Assembly (NCBI GenBank): GCA_023430775.1
Contig: JAEYYY010000659.1
Span: 1 to 5,421 of the forward strand
Reading direction: 5' to 3'
Source of the DNA: Pseudomonadota bacterium
GTDB lineage: Bacteria > Myxococcota_A > Polyangia > Haliangiales > Haliangiaceae
Length of the DNA stretch: 5,421 nucleotides
Each line of letters begins with the position of its first letter. Within the stretch, counting starts at the first letter, position 1. The position numbers and the translations under genes were made by a program. Of this stretch, positions 1 to 5,421 are shown piece after piece. Under the pieces are notes generated by a model. It saw nothing but the letters and a program-made list of their open reading frames with translations, did not search any database and was not told where the DNA came from.

Positions 1-132
1 GACGTCTTCGCGCTGATCCTCGACGTTCTCCTGAGCCTTGCGAACCTCCGTCGCGGCCTTCTCGGTTTCGGTCTTCTTGCACGCACCGCCCGCGGCGAGC
101 GCGATTGCCATCAGCCAGATCGTCTTCTTCAT
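1..132 (-). CDS. Small putative lipoprotein, N-terminal part (cut by window edge)
   Basis: The reading frame opens at an ATG (132-130) and stays open for 44 codons to the left edge, so the C-terminus is not visible. It has a clean Shine-Dalgarno sequence 8 nt upstream. The N-terminus is signal-like: two lysines, a short hydrophobic stretch (residues 4-14), then Gly-Gly-Ala-Cys with Cys18 as the candidate lipidated residue. The lipobox is weak because -3 is Gly rather than Leu/Val. After Cys18 the sequence is strongly charged (KKTETEKAATEV and onward, Lys/Glu/Asp/Gln rich) and looks helical or coiled-coil. I do not recognise a family; small lipoproteins with charged helical tails are common envelope proteins. 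It lies 148 nt beyond the previous gene, so it probably has its own promoter, though I could not identify one. Coding status is well supported by the RBS and signal pattern; function is unknown. Confidence 0.7.
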   Translation of the reverse strand, partial: MKKTIWLMAIALAAGGACKKTETEKAATEVRKAQENVEDQREDV

Positions 133-140
133 GTCTGTGT

Positions 141-145
141 CCTCC
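141..145 (-). promoter_or_regulatory. Ribosome binding site of the small lipoprotein gene
   Basis: The minus strand reads GGAGG here, 8 nt before the ATG at 132. This is the strongest Shine-Dalgarno match in the window and fixes the start of the small lipoprotein gene, which is too short in this window to be judged by length alone. Confidence 0.75.
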
Positions 146-179
146 GTATGTGATGACGAAGGACTGCAACGTGAGTGCC

Positions 180-210
180 GCGATAGATCGCGTGATCACG
201 CGTTCATCGC
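180..210. repeat. 14-bp perfect palindrome inside a longer imperfect hairpin
   Basis: Positions 189-202 read CGCGTGATCACGCG, which is its own reverse complement. The symmetry continues outward imperfectly: GCGAT at 180-184 can pair with ATCGC at 206-210, with one bulged base and one T-T mismatch between them. It lies in the 148-bp gap between the EEP gene stop (281) and the small lipoprotein start (132), about 57 bp upstream of that start. It could be a binding site for a dimeric regulator or the stem of a transcript-ending hairpin. No U-tract follows on the minus strand, so I do not call it an intrinsic terminator. The symmetry is directly visible; the role is unknown. Confidence 0.5.
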
Positions 211-220
211 GAGCCGCGCA

Positions 221-263
221 GTGCGCACCGGCACGAGGCCTAATCAGGAGTGCGCCGTGGCAC
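221..263. repeat. Pair of imperfect 14-bp direct repeats, GTGCGC-N3-GGCAC
   Basis: The sequences at 221-234 and 250-263 share GTGCGC, three variable bases, then GGCAC (11 of 14 identical), with starts 29 bp apart. Each copy also contains a GTGC/GCAC inverted repeat with a 6-bp spacer. They sit just beyond the EEP gene stop, in the only intergenic gap of notable size. A pair of regulator sites is possible, but chance is plausible in such GC-rich DNA. Confidence 0.3.
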
Positions 264-280
264 GCATTGTCGTCGAGCAG

Positions 281-1162
281 CTACAACTTCGTCGAGGACG
301 TGACGCTCGGCTTCATCGTCGCCCACAGCGCGAGATGATCGGAGACGTCCTTGGCTTTCGCAGTGGCGAAATCGATCGTGTCGAATCCGCGCGTGTAGAT
401 ACCGTCGAGCTTCATCCACAGATGGTGATGCGTCGGTCCGCTGTCCTTGACGGGCGTCGCGAAGCCGTGCGCGCGCACCAGCTCCTCGAAGCGATTGTCC
501 TGCGTGCCCGTCGGCACCGGGATGACACCGGTGATCCAGGTGAACGGGCTGGTGTTGAAGTCGCCGGCGATGATCACCGGCGTCGTTCGCTGCTTCGCGT
601 GCTCGAGCACCGGCAGCATCTGCTTCTTGCGATCCTTGACGCCGATCCGGTTGTCGAGGTGCACCGCATAGACGGTGACCGGGGTGCCTTGGTGCTCGAG
701 CGTGACGGCGAGCGCGATGCGCCGGCCGCTGTTGAAGTGAACGTTGAAGAAGGGCAGAGGAATCACCTCGGACGACCGCAGCGGGATGCGCGACACCACG
801 GCGACGCCGTCGCTACCATCGCCTTGCTGATGGCCCGGTGCATAGATCGCGTGATAGCCGAGCTGCTTCGCGAGCACGCACGCCGGACTGCACTGCGGCA
901 CGCCGTCCTTCTCGACGCGATGCACCTCCTGCAGGATGAAGATGTCCGCGTTGGCGAGCGCCGGATCCTTCGTGATGCCTTCGATCACCTTCTCCGGCGT
1001 CTCGCGATGGACGTTGAACGTGACCACGCGAAGCTCGCCGGTCACCGGTGCGTGGGTGACCTGCGGATACGTCTCCTCGGGTTGCGGGTGCGTGGGCGCG
1101 GCGCGGTTGGCGCACGCGGTGAGAAGCGCGGCGGCGACGAGGTGACGGACCATCTCGTCCAT
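281..1162 (-). CDS. Endonuclease/exonuclease/phosphatase (EEP) family protein, predicted lipoprotein
   Basis: This 293-residue protein carries the ordered motifs of the EEP (DNase I-like) metal-dependent phosphoesterase fold: TFNVH (Asn50), LQEVH (Glu79, metal ligand), DGVAVVSR (118-125), YAVHLDN (His168), IIAGDFNTSP (Asp201 and Asn203), LDGIY (Asp253) and SDHLALWA (Asp275-His276, catalytic pair). The active site therefore looks complete. Family members cleave phosphodiester or phosphomonoester bonds in nucleic acids, phosphoinositides or sphingomyelin; the substrate here cannot be read from sequence. The N-terminus has a short hydrophobic run ending in LLTAC, with Cys17 as the likely lipidated residue, followed by a Pro-rich linker (20-40), so the enzyme is probably anchored to an envelope membrane and acts outside the cytoplasm. 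The acidic MDE before Met4 is unusual for a signal peptide, and the start may be Met4 (1153), which has a weak GGA upstream. It begins 17 nt after nth and is probably co-transcribed with it. It ends with TAG at 283-281. Confidence 0.9.
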   Translation of the reverse strand: MDEMVRHLVAAALLTACANRAAPTHPQPEETYPQVTHAPVTGELRVVTFNVHRETPEKVIEGITKDPALANADIFILQEVHRVEKDGVPQCSPACVLAKQLGYHAIYAPGHQQGDGSDGVAVVSRIPLRSSEVIPLPFFNVHFNSGRRIALAVTLEHQGTPVTVYAVHLDNRIGVKDRKKQMLPVLEHAKQRTTPVIIAGDFNTSPFTWITGVIPVPTGTQDNRFEELVRAHGFATPVKDSGPTHHHLWMKLDGIYTRGFDTIDFATAKAKDVSDHLALWATMKPSVTSSTKL

Positions 1163-1179
1163 AGTGGCGCCAACCGCGA

Positions 1180-1941
1180 CTAGCGTTGCTTCCGTCGCGC
1201 GGGCTTACCGGTGGTTGCCACCTTGGTTTCCTGTTTGCGCGACTTCTTCGGACGCTTCGGCTTCGACAGGCCCTGCCGGATCTCCGCGGTGGCCCGCGCC
1301 TTCGACATCGCCCAGCTGCACACCGGGCAGCTCGCCGGCTCGTGTTGCTTCGCCGTGCAGTGCGCGCGGCCGAACTCGATCAGCTGGAGGTGCAGCGTGT
1401 TCCAGCGCTCCTTCGGGAACACCTTCATGAGATCGCGCTCGACCTCCTCGACGTTGCGCGCGCGCGACAGTTGCCAGCGCCCGGCGAGCCGGTGGATGTG
1501 CGTGTCGACGGGAAACACCGGCGCACCGAATGCCTGCGAGAGCACGACGCAGGCCGTCTTGTGACCGACCCCGGGGAGCTCCTCGAGCGCGGCGACATCG
1601 TTCGGCACCTGGCCGCCGTGCTTCTTGAGGAGCGTGCGCGACATCGCCGCGATGTTGCGCGCCTTGGTGCCGGCGAGGCCGCAGGTCTTGATGTACTTGC
1701 GGATCTCGCGCGGCGTCTTGGTCGCCATCGTCGCCGCGTCGGGTGCGAACGCGAACAGCTGCGGCGTCACCATGTTGACCCGCTCGTCGGTGCACTGCGC
1801 CGACAGCATCGTCGCGACCAGCAGCTGGTAAGGCGTCTCGTGGCTGAGGAACGAGTGCACGTCTGGAAAGTGGGCGTCGAGGATCTCGAGGATCTTCGCC
1901 GCGCGACCGGCCCGATCCTTCGGTGGCTGCTCGGGCGTCAT
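1180..1941 (-). CDS. nth: Endonuclease III (DNA glycosylase/AP lyase) with atypical Fe-S cysteine set
   Basis: Endonuclease III removes oxidised pyrimidines and cuts the abasic site during cytoplasmic base excision repair. The 253-residue product shows MLSAQCTDERVN (45-56), the helix-hairpin-helix LPGVGHKTA (122-130) with catalytic Lys128, and VDTHIHR (145-151) with catalytic Asp146; the Lys-Asp spacing of 18 matches E. coli Nth (Lys120, Asp138). The [4Fe-4S] region is abnormal: Cys195, Cys205 and Cys208 give C-X9-C-X2-C, and the fourth position is Lys214, whereas E. coli has C-X6-C-X2-C-X5-C. A basic Lys/Arg tail (about 222-253) makes it longer than the roughly 211-residue E. coli enzyme. 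The ATG at 1941-1939 overlaps the TGA of the upstream HTTM gene as ATGA, which decides the start and implies translational coupling. The frame is open further upstream to 2505, but that stretch lies inside the HTTM gene and resembles no protein I know. The nth assignment is firm; cluster status is an open question. Confidence 0.93.
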   Translation of the reverse strand: MTPEQPPKDRAGRAAKILEILDAHFPDVHSFLSHETPYQLLVATMLSAQCTDERVNMVTPQLFAFAPDAATMATKTPREIRKYIKTCGLAGTKARNIAAMSRTLLKKHGGQVPNDVAALEELPGVGHKTACVVLSQAFGAPVFPVDTHIHRLAGRWQLSRARNVEEVERDLMKVFPKERWNTLHLQLIEFGRAHCTAKQHEPASCPVCSWAMSKARATAEIRQGLSKPKRPKKSRKQETKVATTGKPARRKQR

Positions 1942-3587
1942 CGCTCGCCGTCGTCCTCGGCCTTCGGGGTCGGCGCGCTGCCCTTCTTCTGCAGACTGTC
2001 GAGGAAGGCGCGCGCTTCGAGGTCGTCGGGCGCGCGCATCGCGGCCTCCTTCGCGCGATCGAGCGCCGCGTCCCGCTTGCCTTGCCGGAGCAGCCAGCGC
2101 GCCTCCTCGAGGAACGCCCGGGCGCGAGTGGGCTCGGCGTACTGCGCCTGCTGCAGGTGATCGATGCCCTCGGCATCGCGGCCGGTCGCCAGCAAGATCC
2201 TGCCGAGATAGAAGTGCGCGATCTCGGAGCTCGCGTCGATGCGGAGCATGCCGCGATACGCCGCCTCGGCCTGATCGCGATCGCCGATCCGGCGCTGCGA
2301 GCCGCCCCAGAACCGGTAGTAATCGATCGCGACGTTGGTCGCGCGATCGGTCACGGTCCACAGCAGGATCGTCGCGAGCAGCGCCCACGGCAGCGCCGGC
2401 TGCGGCAGCGCTCGCCTCACCCGCCGGTAGAGGGCGACCAGGCTGATGAACACCGCCGCCGCGATCCCCACGCCGAGGGCATGCGGAAGGCGATTGAAGA
2501 TCCACAGCGGCACGCCGACCACCAGCGCGACGGCGAACGCGATCGTCATCGGGCGGCGATCACCGACGAGCTTGCGCCCGAGCCCACCGAGCGAGCGGAC
2601 GGCAGGGATCTCGGCCGCCGCGATCCAGATCCGATCCGGAATCACCAGGATGTACAGCGCGCACATCACGTAGGCGAACAGCCCGATCTCGAAGCCGGTG
2701 GCGACGATGCCGAGGTGGAACGCGAGGCCGAGCGGGGCGGCGATCTTCCACGCGGGTCGGAGCCACACGGTGAACGCGAGCGCGAGCTCGACGGCGATCA
2801 CCAGGATCGACGCCGCCTTGAAGCCGATGGTGCCTTCGATCATCGACTTCATGCCGCCGGTGATCTGCGAGCCGAGCGTGGTGCCGTCGAGCCACGCCGG
2901 ATCGAGCTTCGAGACCGCGGCCCACAGGTACATGATGCCGAGCTGCACGAGCAGCAGGCGGAGCGCCCACGAGCGGATCGGCGACGACGGTGCGACGGGA
3001 TCGCGCCGTTGCCACGGCACGAAGCACGAGATCGCGAGCACCAGCGCGACGAGATAGTGGTGCTGGTAGGAGTCGAGCTGGCTGCCGAAGTACAGCCACG
3101 CGTACAGCGCGGTCGCGATCGGCAACACGAGCCGTGTCGCGGCGCCGAGTGCAGCGCAGGTCAGCAGGAACGAGATCAGGAGCTGGCACACGCCGTAGGC
3201 GACGCGGCCGGGGCCGAGGTGGTCGAGGACCTCGAGCTGCGCGACGTTGAAGTCGCTCGCACCGTAGCGAGGCGCGTGCGGGATCTGGAGGATCGCGTCG
3301 AGCGCGAGTAGCCCGAACAGCACCACGCGTGCGACGACGAGCTTCGCCCACGGCACCTCGAAGCCGAACCAGAACGTCGGCTCCTCGGCGGGCGCCGAGC
3401 CGATCTTCGCGACCCGAGCATCCGGCAGCCTGGGTTTGCGCTCGTTCGCGTCTCCGCGATCGGTATCGGCACGGCTGCGCTTCCTGGTCTTGCGCTCGGC
3501 GGTCGCCGGATCGCCGACCTTGACGTCGTCCGAGGCCGGATTCGCCGGCTTCGCCTTCGATCGATTCGAGCGCTTCTTCTTCGCCAT
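1938..3587 (-). CDS. HTTM (vitamin K-dependent gamma-carboxylase-like) membrane protein with C-terminal TPR region
   Basis: This 549-residue protein has four parts. Residues 1-65 are Lys/Arg-rich and probably disordered. Residues 80-320 form a multi-pass region resembling the HTTM/gamma-carboxylase domain. Residues 345-417 hold about three more hydrophobic segments. Residues 425-535 form a helical region with about three TPR-like repeats (for example AEAAYRGMLRIDASSEIAHF). HTTM landmarks are YQHHYL (174-179; His176 aligns by eye with human GGCX His160), YLWAAVSKLDPAWLDG (220-235; Lys227 aligns with catalytic-base Lys218 of GGCX) and FHLGIVATGFEIGLFAYVM (290-308, like the family's FH...IGMFPYVM). 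The FSWRMM-type segment that normally follows the membrane part is absent here but present in the preceding small gene, which ends 1 nt before this ATG. The pair probably forms one complex in the inner membrane. Family chemistry is carboxylation of Glu in the eukaryotic enzyme; bacterial substrates are mostly unknown and none is assigned. The start follows TGA-G-ATG with only a weak RBS, suggesting coupling. Confidence 0.85.
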   Translation of the reverse strand: MAKKKRSNRSKAKPANPASDDVKVGDPATAERKTRKRSRADTDRGDANERKPRLPDARVAKIGSAPAEEPTFWFGFEVPWAKLVVARVVLFGLLALDAILQIPHAPRYGASDFNVAQLEVLDHLGPGRVAYGVCQLLISFLLTCAALGAATRLVLPIATALYAWLYFGSQLDSYQHHYLVALVLAISCFVPWQRRDPVAPSSPIRSWALRLLLVQLGIMYLWAAVSKLDPAWLDGTTLGSQITGGMKSMIEGTIGFKAASILVIAVELALAFTVWLRPAWKIAAPLGLAFHLGIVATGFEIGLFAYVMCALYILVIPDRIWIAAAEIPAVRSLGGLGRKLVGDRRPMTIAFAVALVVGVPLWIFNRLPHALGVGIAAAVFISLVALYRRVRRALPQPALPWALLATILLWTVTDRATNVAIDYYRFWGGSQRRIGDRDQAEAAYRGMLRIDASSEIAHFYLGRILLATGRDAEGIDHLQQAQYAEPTRARAFLEEARWLLRQGKRDAALDRAKEAAMRAPDDLEARAFLDSLQKKGSAPTPKAEDDGER

Positions 3588-3588
3588 C

Positions 3589-3999
3589 TCAGATCTCGGG
3601 GACCTTGCAGAGGTCGAAGCCGCCGTACGTGGTCGGGTCCTGTTGTCCGAGGTACCTGCAGGTCAGCCGGATCGTGACCTCGGCGCCGGGGTTCTTCTTG
3701 CACAGCCGCGCGCCCATCTGCTCGACGACGCGGAACCGGCCGCGCTTCGCGGTCTCGATCCACGCCTCGTGAAACTCGCCGCCGAGCTCGAACTTCTTGC
3801 CGTCGATGCGGACATCGGGCGTGCATTGCGCCATTCGCATCGGCGAGAACATCCGCCACGCGAACCGCTCGTCGTGTGGGTCGCGACGCGCCGTGTAGTA
3901 GTGCAGCGGGATCAGCAGCTGGCTCAGCACGACCGCGACGATCAGCCGACCGCGCCAGGTCTTCAGCAGCGGGCCGAGGTGCGGAATGTTGTCGAGCAC
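3589..3999 (-). CDS. Single-pass membrane partner of the HTTM protein, with FAWRM motif
   Basis: This 136-residue protein has a basic N-terminal segment, one membrane span (about 18-33) and a C-terminal soluble domain. Lys/Arg before the span (13, 16, 18) predict the C-terminus outside the cytoplasm. The stretch QLLIPLHYY (27-35) followed by DERFAWRMFSPMRM (43-56) resembles the part of HTTM/gamma-carboxylase proteins just after their last membrane helix, where bacterial members usually read like RFSWRMM. The rest is probably a beta-rich domain with four cysteines (59, 100, 114, 131) that could form two disulphides in the periplasm. The start is GTG (3999-3997) with GGTGA 4 nt upstream, inside the tail of the Lhr gene, whose stop is 4 nt away. 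The HTTM gene starts 1 nt after this stop. I infer it is a subunit completing the HTTM enzyme. The motif match is by recall and eye, not alignment, and an unrelated envelope protein cannot be excluded. Confidence 0.8.
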   Translation of the reverse strand: MLDNIPHLGPLLKTWRGRLIVAVVLSQLLIPLHYYTARRDPHDERFAWRMFSPMRMAQCTPDVRIDGKKFELGGEFHEAWIETAKRGRFRVVEQMGARLCKKNPGAEVTIRLTCRYLGQQDPTTYGGFDLCKVPEI

Positions 4000-4003
4000 T
4001 GCG

Positions 4004-5421
4004 TCACCACGGTAGCGCGGCCTGCGTCGCGGAGTGAACCGCGGGCGGCGGCGGATGGTAGGTCAGATCGTCGTCGATCCGTGCCCCCTGCGGGATCGGC
4101 GCACGCCGCACCAGCTGGCCGGCCTCGAGGGAGGCCACGGCCTGACCGTCGACGTAGAGCACCGCGTTGCCGACGATCGAGGGCACGCGCGGTCCCGGGG
4201 ACAGCACGCCGACCAGGTTCAGGGGATCGGTCGCCGCCACCTTGCAGACATCCGGTGCGACGCTCGGGTGGCGGACGGCGCGCAGCTCGTCGAGCGCCTC
4301 GGGCAACGCGAACTGCTCGCCGACGAAGCCGCTGACGAACCGGCCACCACGGATCTCGCCGCGCGCCTCGAGCCGGCGCAGCGCGACCAGGATGTCGCGC
4401 CACGGCGGCAAGCTCGACTCGCGGGTGATCAGATCGCGGAACACCACGCCGTAGCGGAGCAGCAGCTGGCGCGCGGTGGCCTCGGCATCGATCTGATCCG
4501 TCGTCGTCGGCGGCAACAATGACCACCGGCCCGCCGCGGTGGGCAGCGAGCGCAGCGCGTGCCCCGGCCGCGAGCGATCGTGCGTGCGCACCTTCTTGAT
4601 CGCGTCCTGCCACTTGCGCACCGGCATCGCGGGCGCGGGGACGGTGGTCGTGCGCTTGTCGAACAGGCTCTTGACCTCGCCGCGCTTGCGATCGACGAGC
4701 ACGCGCAGGCTCGCGAAGCCATCGGCCGTCGCCAGGCCGGCGCCGACGAGCTCCCACAGCGCGTCCTCGATCTCGTCGGGCGGCAGCTCGATCGCGCTGC
4801 ACAGATCCGGCAGGAAGCTCGCACCCGCCTTCGCGAGGTGATCGCGCACGCGCTGCGCGCCCTCGCCGAGCACAGGTGCCTCGCCTTGCTCGCAGACCGC
4901 CGCTGCTGCACGCAGCCACGCCACATCGCGGCGCAGCATCAGCGCGAGCGGCGCCGATCGCGAAGGCGCACTACGCTGGGTCGTAGCTCGTCGCGCCGTG
5001 ACGGCCGCACCCTCATCGCGACGAACGAGCGCGGACGCTGCGGGTACCTCGCGATTCGTCGAGGAGGAAGGCCGAGCAACCCGTCCCTTCTTCTCGGCGC
5101 GCGAGGTCGCCGCCGCCCACTTCGAGGAAACCGACCCTTGTCTCGGGTCGCCGTCACGACCGGGGAACCGCTCTGGGTGCTCGTCGCGACCTGCCGACGC
5201 GATGTTCGAAACCGGACCTGCCTCGCGCTGGTCGCGGCCCGCCGTCGAGATCGGGGGGAACGTCCCGGTCTCGTCGCGACCGGTCGAAGCCGGCCGTGCT
5301 GCGTGCTGGTCGCTCGTCGCTCCCCGATGTTCGCCGCGGCGGTCCGCGTGCTGGACCCGTCCAACGCCATCGGCCATGCCGCCGCCGGCGGCGGAAGCCG
5401 CCCGTGCCGGGTCGCCCGGCG
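4004..5421 (-). CDS. lhr: Lhr-type DEAD/DEAH helicase, C-terminal part (open to right window edge)
   Basis: The frame is open from the right edge to TGA (4006-4004), so the N-terminus and any helicase motifs lie outside the window. Counting from the in-frame ATG at 5377, the C-terminal block matches the conserved tail of large Lhr helicases: GRWSLL (283-288), LLLRYGVVFRDLITRE (305-320), LRRLEARGEIRGGRFVSGF (333-351), GEQFALPEA (353-361), DPLNLVGVL (384-392) and YVDGQAV (408-414). Lhr proteins are about 1,500-residue, ATP-driven 3'-5' translocases in DNA repair. Their C-terminal region consists of winged-helix modules and a beta-barrel, and uracil-glycosylase activity has been reported for the E. 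coli tail. Residues 1-140 are low-complexity and Arg/Ser/Ala-rich with a repeated GRD motif. They use more A/T-ending codons than the rest and look like a disordered linker before the SAPLALMLRRDVAWL segment (141-155). Downstream genes follow with 4-nt and 1-nt gaps, so this is the promoter-proximal gene seen here. A stand-alone tail starting at 5377 is possible but less likely. Confidence 0.82.
   Translation of the reverse strand, partial: PGDPARAASAAGGGMADGVGRVQHADRRGEHRGATSDQHAARPASTGRDETGTFPPISTAGRDQREAGPVSNIASAGRDEHPERFPGRDGDPRQGSVSSKWAAATSRAEKKGRVARPSSSTNREVPAASALVRRDEGAAVTARRATTQRSAPSRSAPLALMLRRDVAWLRAAAAVCEQGEAPVLGEGAQRVRDHLAKAGASFLPDLCSAIELPPDEIEDALWELVGAGLATADGFASLRVLVDRKRGEVKSLFDKRTTTVPAPAMPVRKWQDAIKKVRTHDRSRPGHALRSLPTAAGRWSLLPPTTTDQIDAEATARQLLLRYGVVFRDLITRESSLPPWRDILVALRRLEARGEIRGGRFVSGFVGEQFALPEALDELRAVRHPSVAPDVCKVAATDPLNLVGVLSPGPRVPSIVGNAVLYVDGQAVASLEAGQLVRRAPIPQGARIDDDLTYHPPPPAVHSATQAALPW
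5153..5281 (-). repeat. Four spaced GRD-coding repeats in the Lhr linker
   Basis: The minus strand encodes Gly-Arg-Asp four times, in the same frame, at 5281-5273, 5239-5231, 5191-5183 and 5161-5153. The flanks are related: STGRDE, TAGRDQ, SAGRDE and FPGRDGD. Spacing is 42, 48 and 30 bp, all multiples of three, and two of the 9-bp cores are identical (GGTCGCGAC). This looks like a degenerate in-frame repeat expansion in a disordered linker; no binding function is assigned. Confidence 0.5.

Noticed and set aside
150..178. Possible sigma-70 promoter for the small lipoprotein (TTGCAG box on the minus strand)
   Set aside because: The only matching -10-like hexamer at usable spacing overlaps the ribosome binding site, so a transcript starting there could not carry it.
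180..210. Intrinsic terminator of the operon
   Set aside because: A hairpin can form, but no run of U follows it on the minus strand, so I list it only as a palindrome.
38..1183. Plus-strand open frame of 381 codons opposite the EEP gene
   Set aside because: Low-complexity Arg/Asp-rich translation without motifs. The minus strand carries a complete EEP motif set over the same bases.
1186..2160. Plus-strand open frame of 324 codons opposite nth
   Set aside because: Arg/Leu-rich translation with no family resemblance; nth on the minus strand explains the region.
1942..2505. N-terminal extension of nth to an upstream ATG
   Set aside because: The extra 188 residues are Arg/Ala/Gly-rich and overlap the TPR-coding part of the HTTM gene. 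The ATGA overlap start gives a normal Nth N-terminus.
1923..3311. Plus-strand open frame of 462 codons opposite the HTTM gene
   Set aside because: Its translation is dominated by Arg, Asp, Glu and Ala with no recognisable domain. It mirrors the minus-strand HTTM gene, a common effect of high GC.
3436..4335. Plus-strand open frame of 299 codons spanning three gene boundaries
   Set aside because: It crosses from the HTTM gene through its partner into lhr and has no domain. All three minus-strand genes have recognisable motifs.
5375..5377. ATG at 5377 as the true start of the Lhr-like gene
   Set aside because: The frame stays open upstream to the window edge, no Shine-Dalgarno is visible in the Gly/Ala-coding bases before it, and the family is normally far longer.
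5379..5394. 16-bp GC-only palindrome near the right edge
   Set aside because: It is made of GCC/GGC codons for an Ala-Gly run within the open Lhr frame. Base composition explains it.

Overview
This 5.4 kb window is GC-rich and densely coding. Every gene I can support is on the minus strand, so transcription runs from high to low coordinates. The base composition, the strong bias to G/C at third codon positions, the GTG start and the gene families suggest a high-GC bacterium, perhaps of the Myxococcota/Deltaproteobacteria type. That assignment is an inference, since no rRNA or marker gene is present.

Layout in transcription order: (1) the 3' part of a large Lhr-type superfamily 2 helicase gene, open to the right edge of the window (5421 to 4004); (2) after 4 nt, a 136-residue single-pass membrane protein carrying the FAWRM-type motif normally found on the non-membrane part of vitamin K-dependent gamma-carboxylase-like (HTTM) proteins (3999 to 3589); (3) after 1 nt, a 549-residue multi-pass HTTM membrane protein with a C-terminal TPR region (3587 to 1938); (4) with a 4-nt ATGA overlap, an endonuclease III homologue, nth (1941 to 1180); (5) after 17 nt, an endonuclease/exonuclease/phosphatase (EEP) family protein with a lipoprotein-type signal (1162 to 281). 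The spacing strongly suggests one operon. A 148-bp gap with a 14-bp perfect palindrome and a pair of imperfect repeats follows. Then comes the 5' end of a small putative lipoprotein gene (132 to 1), cut by the left edge.

Two themes are interleaved. Lhr helicase and Nth are DNA repair proteins and could work together in the cytoplasm. The HTTM protein and its small partner look like one membrane enzyme divided into two subunits, with the small subunit's gene first. The conserved Lys and His positions of the gamma-carboxylase fold are in the large protein, and the FAWRM segment is in the small one. The EEP lipoprotein would act outside the cytoplasm. The points most worth a second look are the divided HTTM module, the Nth with a rearranged and incomplete iron-sulphur cysteine set, and the repeat-containing linker in the Lhr protein.
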